64,000 bases of DNA, taken from the NCBI GenBank assembly GCA_028821265.1, contig JAPPGU010000036.1, forward strand, positions 100,113 through 164,112, read 5' to 3'. Positions 54,164 to 63,173 of this stretch are shown here, piece by piece. The notes under the pieces were generated by a model. That model saw only the letters and a list, made by a program, of their open reading frames with translations. It made no database searches and was not told the DNA's origin. Every line of letters starts with the position of its first letter. The stretch's first letter is position 1. The DNA is from a bacterium. Lineage in GTDB: Bacteria > Actinomycetota > Acidimicrobiia > Spongiisociales > Spongiisociaceae. The position numbers and the translations under genes are program-made.

Positions 54164-55636
54164 TCATAGGAACCGGGCCAGACGCTCGACTCCGGGGCGG
54201 ATCGCCTCCCGATCGATAGCTGCGAACCCCAGCTGGAAGTAGCGAGCAGGGCGGTCGGGCCCGAGGAAGCAGGATCGGCCCGGTTCGATTACCACCCCTT
54301 CGTCCAGGGCATGGCAGGCGAGGGAGTCTGCGTCCAGATCCTCCGGGCCGGCCACCCACAAGCTCATCCCCCCGTCGGTGCTCGATACCGGCCATGGGAA
54401 CAGGTCGTCCACCGCCTCGGTGATGGCCTGCCACTTGGACCTGAGTACCCGGCGGTGCCTTCGGATCACCCTTCCGTAATCACCGACCTCCATCATCAGG
54501 GCGGTGGTGCGCTGGATGATCCCGGGAGGATGCCGGAGCATGTGATGTCGGAGGCGGCGCAGATGGTCGATCAGGACGGCATCGGCAACCACGAACCCGA
54601 GCCTCAGCCCGGGCGCCAGGAACTTGGAGAAGCTCCCGACGTAGACGACCCGCCCAGTCGTGTCGAGGGCCTTTAGGGCAGGCGGGGGCCGGCGGGAGTA
54701 GCAGTACTCCGAGTCGTAGTCGTCCTCCACGATCAACGCGCCGTCCCGGGCGGCTTGGGCCAGGAGATCTCGCCGGCGGCCGATCGTCATGGTCACGTTG
54801 GTGGGGAACTGGCGACCCGGGGTGACGAACACCATGTCCAGCCCCGACAGTCCTTCGGGAGCGGTCACGCCGAGGGCGTCGACCGGCAACGGCACCAGCT
54901 TCGCCTCCTGCTTGAGGAACATCCTCCGGGCGTCGGGATAGCCGGGATCCTCGATGCCCACCGTGGATCCGGCTCCGATCAGTGCCTCCGCGACCAGATG
55001 GAGCCCGTGCTGGGTTCCCAGCGTCACCAGAATCTGGTCCGGCGTGGCCTGGATGCCCCTACCGGGAAGGATGATGTGCCGGATCTGCTCTACGAGGAGC
55101 GGGTCATCCTGGTCGTCCAGGTTGTGGAGGCTGGTGCCTCGGTGTTCCTCGCGCAGCGCCGTGCGCATGGCCCTGGTCCACGAACCGATCGGGAATCCCT
55201 CCGGACCGGGCCCGACCACGAACGGATAGGGGTAGGAGCGCCAATTGGTCGGCCGGGTCCGTTCGTCATCGCCCTCTGCCAGGGCGCCCAGCCTCTCATC
55301 CCAGCGGACCGGGCGCGGGGTGGATGATCCATACCGGTCCGGCCTACCGGCATCGCCCTCACCGAGCCCCTCATTCACCACATAGCCGACCCGTTCGATC
55401 GGCTCGATGAACCCCTCCACCGCCAACTCCCGGTAGGCCCGGTTGACGGTGTTACGGGAGACGTCGAGGTGTTCGGCCAGCACCCGCGACGAGGGGAGCA
55501 TCGCACCCCCACGCAGCTCCCCCCTCTCGATCGCACTGGTCAGTCCGTCCTTGAGACACCGGTAGCGCGGCTTCGTGTCATCGCTCAGGGAATGGGACAG
55601 GCGGGCAACCGTCGCGTAATGCTGCTCAGACGTCAT
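54164..55636 (-). CDS. MocR-family regulator (GntR winged helix plus aminotransferase-like domain)
   Basis: 490 aa. A GntR helix-turn-helix lies at about residues 25-95 (LPSSRVLAEHLDVSRNTVNRAY), followed by a class I aminotransferase-like domain with the PLP lysine in VGSFSKFLAPGLR. MocR proteins use PLP with an amine or amino acid as effector. It is divergent from a class III aminotransferase, 66 bases apart, which it very likely controls. TauR of taurine degradation and PdxR/GabR are known relatives; TauR-like is possible here. Confidence 0.93.
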   Translation of the reverse strand: MTSEQHYATVARLSHSLSDDTKPRYRCLKDGLTSAIERGELRGGAMLPSSRVLAEHLDVSRNTVNRAYRELAVEGFIEPIERVGYVVNEGLGEGDAGRPDRYGSSTPRPVRWDERLGALAEGDDERTRPTNWRSYPYPFVVGPGPEGFPIGSWTRAMRTALREEHRGTSLHNLDDQDDPLLVEQIRHIILPGRGIQATPDQILVTLGTQHGLHLVAEALIGAGSTVGIEDPGYPDARRMFLKQEAKLVPLPVDALGVTAPEGLSGLDMVFVTPGRQFPTNVTMTIGRRRDLLAQAARDGALIVEDDYDSEYCYSRRPPPALKALDTTGRVVYVGSFSKFLAPGLRLGFVVADAVLIDHLRRLRHHMLRHPPGIIQRTTALMMEVGDYGRVIRRHRRVLRSKWQAITEAVDDLFPWPVSSTDGGMSLWVAGPEDLDADSLACHALDEGVVIEPGRSCFLGPDRPARYFQLGFAAIDREAIRPGVERLARFL

Positions 55637-55690
55637 CGTTCACCGCCCAGCCGATCGGCATTATCACTCTACCCATGCCCGGCGGACAGG

Positions 55691-55696
55691 TAGACT
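55691..55696 (+). promoter_or_regulatory. Putative -10 box for a leaderless aminotransferase mRNA
   Basis: TAGACT (TAnnnT) ends six bases before the ATG at 55703, which would put the transcription start on the start codon. No ribosome-binding site is present. No good -35 is seen, in keeping with an activated promoter in the 66 bp gap beside the MocR gene. Confidence 0.4.
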
Positions 55697-55702
55697 TCCG
55701 GT

Positions 55703-57031
55703 ATGACGAACTCGCCTGATCTCACCCACCTCCTGCCGTCCTTCACCGGCGCCAAGTACTGGCGCTCCGGAACCGTCCCGGTATTCGCCCGCGGTGAGGG
55801 GTGTTACCTCTGGGACCACGCCGGCAACAAGTACCTCGACACCCTGGCCGGGTTGTTCGTGGTTCAGATCGGGCACGGGAGAACCGACATCGCGAAGGCG
55901 ATGAGCGAGCAAGCCGAACAGCTCGCCTTCTTCCCCTCCTGGTCCGCCACCACTCCCATCACTCTCGAGGCCGCCTCGTCGATCACCGACCTGGCGCCCG
56001 GGGATCTGGACTCGGTGTTCTTCGTCAGTTCGGGCTCCGAGGCGAACGAATCAGCTATCAAGTTCGCCCGCCAGTACCACCTGGCCGACGGACAGCCCAC
56101 CAAGACCGGCGTGATCGCCCGGATGGACGCCTATCACGGCACCAGCATGGGCGCGCTCTCGGCCACCGGTCTGAAACCCATCAGGGACCCCTTCCTGCCC
56201 CTCCTGCCGGGCTTCAGCCACGTGCCCAACACGCTCGGCTTCTCGGATGGGGTTGAAGCCGCCCGGGTGGTCGAGAAGGAGATCCTGCGCCGGGGGCCGG
56301 AGCAGGTGGGCATGGTCATCGCCGAGCCGGTCCAGAACGGGGGTGGGTCCCTCGTTCCTCAGGTGGGTTACTGGCGCGAGCTGCGCCGCATCTGCGACCG
56401 CTACGGCGTCCTACTGGTCGCCGACGAGGTGATCTGCGGGTTCGGGCGGCTGGGTGCCTGGTTCGGATCGGAGGTCGTGGACGCAGAACCCGACATGATC
56501 ACGTTCGCGAAGGGCGCCACCTCCGGCTACGCGCCCATCGGCGGCCTTCTGGTGCGACGGCCGCTGGTCGAGAAAGTCCTGGACTCGGCGGCCGGGAGCT
56601 TCCTCCACGGCGCAACCTGGGGTGGTCATCCGGTGGTCATGGCAGCCGCGGTGGCCAACCTCACCGCCATGCGGGAAGAGAGGGTGATCGAGAACGTCAC
56701 CCGCCATGCATCGCTCTTCGAGGAGCGCCTTCACGATCTGGCGGGAACGCACGATGCGGTGATGGACGTCCGCGGAACCGGCTACCTGTACGCACTCGCA
56801 CTCGGGCATAGCCGCGAGGAAGGACGGGAATACTCCGAAGAGGAGGCCAAGCGCGCCGTCTACGAGGTTCTACCCCCGTTGGCCCTCGAAGCCGGCCTGC
56901 ACCTCCGGGTTGACGACCGGGGCGGCGCCAAGATCATGCTCTCTCCCCCACTTGTCGCCACCACCACCGAGTTGGACGAGATAACCCAGGGCGTGTCGCA
57001 GGTCCTGGATCGGCTCGCCGCCAGCTTCTAG
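55703..57031 (+). CDS. Class III aminotransferase (omega-amino acid/taurine:pyruvate type)
   Basis: 442 aa PLP enzyme. SSGSEANESAIKFARQYH and the PLP lysine Lys270 in TFAKGATSGYAP mark class III. The sequence EVICGFGRLGAWFGSE is shared with omega-amino-acid:pyruvate enzymes. Alanine dehydrogenase 29 bases downstream would return the alanine product to pyruvate, as in taurine or beta-alanine breakdown. The amino donor is not defined. Xsc, which follows Tpa in taurine degradation, is not in the window. Confidence 0.9.
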   Translation: MTNSPDLTHLLPSFTGAKYWRSGTVPVFARGEGCYLWDHAGNKYLDTLAGLFVVQIGHGRTDIAKAMSEQAEQLAFFPSWSATTPITLEAASSITDLAPGDLDSVFFVSSGSEANESAIKFARQYHLADGQPTKTGVIARMDAYHGTSMGALSATGLKPIRDPFLPLLPGFSHVPNTLGFSDGVEAARVVEKEILRRGPEQVGMVIAEPVQNGGGSLVPQVGYWRELRRICDRYGVLLVADEVICGFGRLGAWFGSEVVDAEPDMITFAKGATSGYAPIGGLLVRRPLVEKVLDSAAGSFLHGATWGGHPVVMAAAVANLTAMREERVIENVTRHASLFEERLHDLAGTHDAVMDVRGTGYLYALALGHSREEGREYSEEEAKRAVYEVLPPLALEAGLHLRVDDRGGAKIMLSPPLVATTTELDEITQGVSQVLDRLAASF

Positions 57032-57060
57032 CGGGTCCGGCACGACCATGGAGGGATCGC

Positions 57061-58146
57061 GTGAGGATCGGGATACCCACCGAAACCAAGCCGGATGAGT
57101 CCCGAGTAGCTCTCACGCCGGCCGGCGTGGAAGCCCTGACCCGGTCCGGCCATCAGGTCCTGGTTCAGGAAAACGCCGGGATGGGTTCCTACATTTCCGA
57201 TGACGACTACGCCAGAGCGGGTGCGTCCATCGTCGGCACCGCTACCGATGTCTGGTCGAGCGCCGACCTGATCGTCAAGGTCAAGGAACCTCAGGAGGAG
57301 GAGCTGGCCCACCTCTCCCACGACCAGATCCTGTTCACCTACCTCCATCTGGCCGCCTATCCCAAAGTCGCCTCGGCACTCTGCCGGGCAGGCACCACCT
57401 CGGTGGCCTACGAGACGGTGAGGCTCCCCAGCGGCGACCTACCCCTGCTGGCGCCGATGTCGGAGATAGCGGGGCGCATGGCCACCCAGGTCGGGGCCCG
57501 GTTTCTCGAGAAGTCGGGTGGAGGCCGTGGTGTACTCCTTGGCGGGGTCCCCGGTGTCGCGCCGGCCGAGGTGGTTGTGATCGGCGGTGGAATGGCCGGC
57601 GCCAATGCGCTCCGGGTGGCGGTGGGGATGGACGCCAACATCAAGGTCTTCGACCTGAACCCGGCGCGCCTGCGCGAGATCGACAACCTGTACCGCCGGG
57701 AGGTGACGACCTTGATGGCCAATCGAGCCGATGTTCGGGCCGCGGTGCTGCGTGCGGATCTGGTCATCGGGGCGGTCCTGTTACCCGGCGCCCGCGCCCC
57801 GCGCGTCCTGACCGCCGAGGATGTCAGGGACATGAAGCCGGGCTCCGTGGTGGTCGACATCGCGATCGACCAGGGAGGATGCTTCGAGACCTCACGGGAG
57901 ACGAGGCACTCCGATCCCACGTACATGATCGACGAGGTGGTGCACTATGCGGTCGGCAACATCCCGGGCGCGGTGCCCCGCACCGCCACCTTCGCACTGG
58001 CCAACTCCACCATCCCGTACGTCCTCCTGCTGGCCGATCATGGAGTCGACGCCGCCATCGAGCGACGTCCCGAGCTGGCAGAGGGCCTCAACACCCGGAG
58101 CGGCTCCATCACCAACGAGGCGGTGAGGAACGCGCTCGGTGGCTGA
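57061..58146 (+). CDS. ald: Alanine dehydrogenase
   Basis: Interconverts alanine and pyruvate with NAD. 361 aa from a GTG after GGAGGG. MRIGIPTETKPDESRVALT is the family start. The substrate site has YLHLAAYP and the NAD site GGGMAGANAL. IDQGGCFETSRETRHSDP is a signature. Here it probably recycles pyruvate and releases ammonium for the transaminase upstream. Confidence 0.96.
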   Translation: MRIGIPTETKPDESRVALTPAGVEALTRSGHQVLVQENAGMGSYISDDDYARAGASIVGTATDVWSSADLIVKVKEPQEEELAHLSHDQILFTYLHLAAYPKVASALCRAGTTSVAYETVRLPSGDLPLLAPMSEIAGRMATQVGARFLEKSGGGRGVLLGGVPGVAPAEVVVIGGGMAGANALRVAVGMDANIKVFDLNPARLREIDNLYRREVTTLMANRADVRAAVLRADLVIGAVLLPGARAPRVLTAEDVRDMKPGSVVVDIAIDQGGCFETSRETRHSDPTYMIDEVVHYAVGNIPGAVPRTATFALANSTIPYVLLLADHGVDAAIERRPELAEGLNTRSGSITNEAVRNALGG

Positions 58147-58158
58147 ATACGCGGTCCC

Positions 58159-60642
58159 ATGATGGATCCCAACCACTCCACAAGCATGCCCCCGCAGGAT
58201 GATCCGTCCGGCGGCGTCCTTCCGGACCGGGTCCAGGTGGTAGTGGTCGGTGGCGGGATCGTCGGGTGCTCGATCGCCTATCACCTGGCAAGGCGGGGCA
58301 TCACCGATGTGTTGCTCCTGGAGCAGAACACCCTGACCGGGGGGACCACCTGGCACGCGGCCGGGCTGGTAAGCCAGCTCAAGTCCAGCCACAGCCTGAC
58401 CAGACTGGCGACGTACACCGCCCGCCTCTTCGAAGAACTGGAGGACGAGACCGGCCAGTCCACCGGCTACCGCACCACCGGATCGATCTCGGTGGCCTCG
58501 GACGGGGAACGGTGGGAGGAGATCCTGCGCGGCATGTCCATGGCCAGGACGGCCGGCGTGGAAATGGAGGTCATAGACCCCGAGCGGGCACGGGAGTTGT
58601 GGCCTCTGCTGCGCATCGACGACCTAGTGGGCACGGTCTACATACCCGGCGACGGCCAGACCAGCCCGGTCGACACCACGATGGCACTGGCCAAGGGCGC
58701 CAGGGACCGTGGCGTCACGATCCGCGAAGGCATCGCGGTGGAACGGGTCCGTGTCGACAACCAGACCGCGGTCGGGGTGGAGACCGAAGCAGGCTACGTG
58801 GAGGCGGAGACGGTGGTCCTGGCCTGCGGTATCTGGACCCGCCAGCTGGCGGCGTCCGCGGGAGTGAACGTGCCGCTCCATGCGTGCGAGCACTTCTACG
58901 TGGTGACCGAACCGCTCGACGGGATGCTGCCGGGGATGCCCACCCTGCGCGACCCCACCAACTACACCTACTTCAAGGAGGAGACCGGCAAGCTGATGGC
59001 CGGGTTCTTCGAGCCGAGGGCCAAGACCTGGAAGTACGAGGTCCCAAGGGACTTCACCTTCGGAACCCTGCCGGATGACTGGGACCACGTCGGGCCGATC
59101 TTCGAGAGGTCCATCCACCGCATCCCCGCCCTCGCCGAGTGCGGCATCCAGCTCTTCCTCAACGGACCCGAGGCCTTCACACCCGACGGCGTCTACTACC
59201 TGGGTGAGTCCCCGGAAGTTGACGGCCTCTACGTGGCCGCCGGCTTCAACTCGGTCGGCATCCAGTCGGCGGGAGGGGCGGGCTGGGTGCTGGCGGACTG
59301 GATAGCGGAGCAGCGCCCGCCGATGGACCTGTCGGCGGTCGACCTCCGCCGGGCCTTCCCCTTCCAGGGGGAGAAGACCTACCTGGAGGACCGCATCTCG
59401 GAGAGCCTCGGGCTGCTGTACGCCATGCATTGGCCGTTCCGCCAGTTCGAGTCGGCCCGCGACGTGTTCCGGTCCGTGCTCCACGACCGCTTGGACGACC
59501 TGGGAGCGGTGTTCGGAGAGGTGGCGGGCTGGGAGCGACCCAACTGGTTCGCAACGGGGGACATGGAACGCGAGTACCGGTACTCCTACGGCAAGCAGAA
59601 CTGGTATCCGGCGTCGGCCGCCGAGTGCGAGGCAACCCGCAAGCGCGTGGCGCTGTACGACCAGTCCTCCTTTGTCAAGTTCCAGGTACGGGGACCGGAC
59701 GCGCTGGCCGTCCTGAACCACATCGGCGGGGCCGAAGTGGATACGCCGATCGGCAAGGTCGTCTACACGCAGTGGCTCAACGACCGGGGCGGTATCGAGG
59801 CCGACCTGACCGTCACCCGCACCGGCCCCGAGGACTTCATGGTGGTGACGGCAGCGGCAGCAGCCAACCGTGACTACCACACCCTGCGCCGAGCCCTGCG
59901 GGGCCACGACGCCGATCTGGTCGACATCACGATGGAACTCCCCACCATCGGGGTCATGGGCCCGCGATCCCGCGCCCTGCTGAGCGCCCTGACCGACACC
60001 CCCCTCGACAACGCATCCTTCCCGTTCGGATGGTCACGGGAGATGACAGTGGCCGGCATACCGGTGCGCGCTCTGCGGGTCAGCTACGTGGGCGAACTGG
60101 GATGGGAACTGTACGTCGCCCGCGAAGCGGCGGTCGACCTGTTCGACGCGGTCATGGAGGCGGGAAGGGCACACGGCATCCACCCCGCCGGCTACCACAC
60201 CATGAACACCCTTCGCCTGGAATCCGGTTACCGGCACTGGGGCCACGACATCACCGACGAGGACACCCCGCTGGAGGCCGGGCTGGGCTTCGCGGTGGCA
60301 TGGGACAAGGAAGGCGGCTTCCTGGGACGCCGTTCACTGCTCGCCCAGCGGGCCGCAGCCCCGCTGCCGAAGCGGCTGGTCCAGTTCAAGCTGGATGACC
60401 CGGAGGCCATCGCGTACCACGACGAGCCGATCCACCGCGACGGTGTCCTGGTGGGCCGCACCACCTCCGGCATGTACGGACACACCTTCGGCGCTTGCCT
60501 GGCCATGGGATACGTACTCCGCGATGAAGGCGTGACCCGCGAGTGGATCGAGTCGGGAACATGGGACATCGAGCTGGCCGGAGTCCGCATCCCCGCCACC
60601 GCCCAGTTGAGGCCGTTCTATTCCGCCCGAACCCGCACCTGA
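58159..60642 (+). CDS. Dimethylglycine/sarcosine dehydrogenase-like FAD oxidoreductase with GCV_T domain
   Basis: 827 aa. The DAO-type FAD domain starts VVVGGGIVGCSIAYHLA (about residues 28-44). His66 in GGTTWHAAG is the residue that binds FAD covalently in DMGDH and SarDH. A FAO_M connecting region and a folate-binding GCV_T domain (from about 430; YDQSSFVKFQVRGP, VSYVGELGWELYV, GYRHWGHDITDEDTPLEAG) follow. It should oxidise an N-methyl amine and pass the one-carbon unit to tetrahydrofolate. It is the last gene of the transaminase unit. Confidence 0.92.
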   Translation: MMDPNHSTSMPPQDDPSGGVLPDRVQVVVVGGGIVGCSIAYHLARRGITDVLLLEQNTLTGGTTWHAAGLVSQLKSSHSLTRLATYTARLFEELEDETGQSTGYRTTGSISVASDGERWEEILRGMSMARTAGVEMEVIDPERARELWPLLRIDDLVGTVYIPGDGQTSPVDTTMALAKGARDRGVTIREGIAVERVRVDNQTAVGVETEAGYVEAETVVLACGIWTRQLAASAGVNVPLHACEHFYVVTEPLDGMLPGMPTLRDPTNYTYFKEETGKLMAGFFEPRAKTWKYEVPRDFTFGTLPDDWDHVGPIFERSIHRIPALAECGIQLFLNGPEAFTPDGVYYLGESPEVDGLYVAAGFNSVGIQSAGGAGWVLADWIAEQRPPMDLSAVDLRRAFPFQGEKTYLEDRISESLGLLYAMHWPFRQFESARDVFRSVLHDRLDDLGAVFGEVAGWERPNWFATGDMEREYRYSYGKQNWYPASAAECEATRKRVALYDQSSFVKFQVRGPDALAVLNHIGGAEVDTPIGKVVYTQWLNDRGGIEADLTVTRTGPEDFMVVTAAAAANRDYHTLRRALRGHDADLVDITMELPTIGVMGPRSRALLSALTDTPLDNASFPFGWSREMTVAGIPVRALRVSYVGELGWELYVAREAAVDLFDAVMEAGRAHGIHPAGYHTMNTLRLESGYRHWGHDITDEDTPLEAGLGFAVAWDKEGGFLGRRSLLAQRAAAPLPKRLVQFKLDDPEAIAYHDEPIHRDGVLVGRTTSGMYGHTFGACLAMGYVLRDEGVTREWIESGTWDIELAGVRIPATAQLRPFYSARTRT

Positions 60643-60980
60643 CCCGCGAGCAGAGACCATGTATCTGATGGCTAGGGCTACTAGGATTAGTTATACCATT
60701 TCACGGATGGGTAGAATGCGAAACGGCGGCCTGCCGGGTGCGACCCCCAGGGATCGGCCAGACTCTCGGCGTGGCCACCATTTGCTTACGCTCAACTGTC
60801 GGAGACAACTGGCGTTGTTGCCAGCATACGGGCCCCCTCAAGCATACGAGGCTGGTCGGTCGGAAATGTAACTCTGCGTTCCTGGCTGTTTCGAGTAACT
60901 TGTTTGCTCGATGTGACAGGTCGTGATCGCATGCGCCAACCCACTCCCTTGGGATCCTCGCCGGTACCGGTGCTTGGCCG
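60643..60980. other. Intergenic region of 338 bases, no gene seen
   Basis: It separates the dehydrogenase gene from the amidohydrolase gene. The first 60 bases are AT-rich for this DNA (GATTAGTTATACCATT), with TTATACC as a possible -10. A direct repeat AGCATACG occurs twice near 60832-60856, flanked by CCAGC/GCTGG. I see no tRNA, terminator or convincing frame. Confidence 0.45.
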
Positions 60981-62312
60981 ATGATCTGTAGCTTCTGCGG
61001 GACCCGGGCGGAAGATGCCGGGAACCTGGTCATGGGCGAGGCGGGCGCCGCCATCTGTGATGCCTGCGTGGACCTCGCGGTCGGCCTGGTGCGGGAGCAG
61101 GCCACGCCGATCGGCAACATGGTGCTGGACAACATCGGCACCCTGGCCACCAACGATCGGCGTTTCCCCGGTCTGCTGGGTCTCGTAACGGATGCCGCGG
61201 TGGCGATCCGCCGCGGCCAGGTGGTCTGGGCGGGGCCCTCGGAAAGAACGCCCCAGGGACTCCGGTCTCTGCCCAGCCTGGACTGCGGGGGCCGGGCGGT
61301 TCTTCCGGGACTGGTGGACGCCCACACCCATCTGGCGTTCGCGGGCGACCGGAGCGAGGAGTTCGTGCTCAGAAGCACCGGCATGCCCGAAGCCCGCGCG
61401 GTAGCCCGCTCCGGCAGCGCCACAACGGCCCGCCTCAATCACCTCGCTGACGCCTCCCGGATCGCCAGCGTCATCGGCCGGCGGCTGAACCGCATGCTCG
61501 ACTTCGGCGTCACCACGGTCGAAGCGTCCGCCGGGTACTCGAACGACTACGGACGGGAGCTAGCCCTCATCGACATGGTGGTAGAAGCGGGCCGGCGTCA
61601 CGTTGTGGACCTGGTACCCACGTTCGACGTGCGGGGGTTGCCGGTCACCGCATCCGACCGTGCGAGGACTCTGGATGAAGTGGCCGAGCTACACCTTCCC
61701 GGGGCGGCGAGGCTGGGAGCCGCGGTGCGGCTGTCACTCGGAGCAGACGCCCTGACACCGGACGAAGCACGTCGCCTCATCGGGGTAGCAGCCGGCCTCG
61801 GGATCCGGACCCGGATTCACCATCGGGGCCAGACCCCGGATGTGTACAAGTTGGCATTGGAAGCCTCGGTCCCGGTGGTCGACCACGCCGGGTATCCCGA
61901 CCGGGACCAGGCCGAACAGATGGCGGAGATGGGAATCAGCGTGGTCATCACCCCCACCGCGGTGCTCGGGACCCGCCGGTCACCTGCTTCGCTTCGCAAG
62001 CTCATGGAGAGAGGCGTCCCGTTGGGGCTGGGAACCGACTGCAGCCCGGCGCCGGTCATGGTGGAGTCGTTACCGCTCGCCATCACGCTGGCCGTCACCG
62101 AGATGGGGCTCACCTCCGACCAAGCCATATGGGCGGCCACGATGGGCAGCGCGCAGGCACTGGGCCTGGGCGACCGGGGCTGGCTGGGCCACGGCGCCGC
62201 GGCTGATCTGATCGTTCTCGACGCTCCCAGCCCGACCCACCTTCCCTACCGGCCGGGCACCAACCTGGTCTGGAAGGTGCTCAAGGCGGGCGAGGTGGTG
62301 GTGAGCAGATAA
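60981..62312 (+). CDS. Imidazolonepropionase-like amidohydrolase with N-terminal ClpX-type zinc finger
   Basis: 443 aa. Residues 1-35 form a ClpX C4 zinc finger: Cys3, Cys6, Cys26 and Cys29 (CSFCG, then ICDACVDL). From about 65 comes a metal-dependent amidohydrolase resembling HutI: AHTHLAFAGDRSEEF with His115 and His117, HHRGQTPD, VDHAGYPD and GLGTDCSPAP. HutI's VEVKSGYG reads VEASAGYS, so the substrate may differ from imidazolonepropionate. No other hut gene is present. The ATG is the only start that keeps the finger. Confidence 0.9.
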   Translation: MICSFCGTRAEDAGNLVMGEAGAAICDACVDLAVGLVREQATPIGNMVLDNIGTLATNDRRFPGLLGLVTDAAVAIRRGQVVWAGPSERTPQGLRSLPSLDCGGRAVLPGLVDAHTHLAFAGDRSEEFVLRSTGMPEARAVARSGSATTARLNHLADASRIASVIGRRLNRMLDFGVTTVEASAGYSNDYGRELALIDMVVEAGRRHVVDLVPTFDVRGLPVTASDRARTLDEVAELHLPGAARLGAAVRLSLGADALTPDEARRLIGVAAGLGIRTRIHHRGQTPDVYKLALEASVPVVDHAGYPDRDQAEQMAEMGISVVITPTAVLGTRRSPASLRKLMERGVPLGLGTDCSPAPVMVESLPLAITLAVTEMGLTSDQAIWAATMGSAQALGLGDRGWLGHGAAADLIVLDAPSPTHLPYRPGTNLVWKVLKAGEVVVSR

Positions 62313-62354
62313 CCGAAGGGCCTGTGCGAGGAATCAGGGGTAACCTCCCGGCCG

Positions 62355-63173
62355 ATGTCCCTTCCCGTCGCTCTCACACACGAGCACCCGATCGCCATGG
62401 CGCACCGGGGATCGGGGTTGCTGTGGCCCGAGAACACGATGGTCGCCTTCCAGGGCGCGGTCGATCTCGGCTACAGATACTTGGAGACCGACCTCCAGAT
62501 CACCCGGGACGGCGTGCTGGTCACCATCCACGACGACACGGTCGACCGCACTACCGACGGCACCGGCCTCGTGTCCGACTACTCCCTGGAGGAGCTCCGG
62601 GCCCTCGACGCCGGCTACCGATTCGAGCGCGAGGGCAGTTACCCCCATCGAGGACAGGGAGTCCAAGTGCCAACGCTCGAAGAACTGGCCGTCACCTATC
62701 CCGCCGGCGTACTCGCCGTCGACCTGAAGAGCGACGGCATGGAGGCGGCCCTGGTGGACCTCATCCGCCGTCTCGACCTGTGGGATCGGGTAATAGTCGG
62801 TTCGTTCAGCGGGTCCCGCCTGCGCCGGTTCCGGGCGCTGGTCGACCGGCCGGTGGCAACCTCGGCCGGCCCCTCCGAGATTGTCAGGTTTCTGGCCGCA
62901 GCGCGGGCTCGCATGCCGTACCGGCCTCGGGCCGACTCCTTCCAGGTGCCCGTCAGGGATCGTGGGATCACCATCGTCAGCGCCCAGACGGTCCGGGCCG
63001 CTAGGAGGTTAGGGGTTCCGTTAATAGTATGGACCGTCAACCATCTGGCTGAGATGGAAGGGCTGCTGGACCTGGGAGTCGACGGTCTCATCACCGACCG
63101 TCCGGACCTGCTACGAACCCTCCTGGCCGAGCGCAGCCGGAACGCAAACCGGAAGGAACCACGTGATGGGTGA
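62355..63173 (+). CDS. Glycerophosphodiester phosphodiesterase
   Basis: Cleaves glycerophosphodiesters to glycerol-3-phosphate and an alcohol. 272 aa. The catalytic HRG lies in MAHRGSGLLWPENT, the metal acids in LETDLQ, and the second His in IHDDTVDRTTDG. The C-terminal VWTVNHLAEM and DGLITDRPD complete the TIM barrel. No signal peptide is seen, so it is a cytoplasmic UgpQ-like enzyme. It overlaps the next gene by eight bases. Confidence 0.95.
   Translation: MSLPVALTHEHPIAMAHRGSGLLWPENTMVAFQGAVDLGYRYLETDLQITRDGVLVTIHDDTVDRTTDGTGLVSDYSLEELRALDAGYRFEREGSYPHRGQGVQVPTLEELAVTYPAGVLAVDLKSDGMEAALVDLIRRLDLWDRVIVGSFSGSRLRRFRALVDRPVATSAGPSEIVRFLAAARARMPYRPRADSFQVPVRDRGITIVSAQTVRAARRLGVPLIVWTVNHLAEMEGLLDLGVDGLITDRPDLLRTLLAERSRNANRKEPRDG

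Noticed and set aside
60643..60980. Possible tRNA or small RNA in the gap before the amidohydrolase gene
   Set aside because: No T-loop or acceptor stem pattern could be built; only a short direct repeat is visible.
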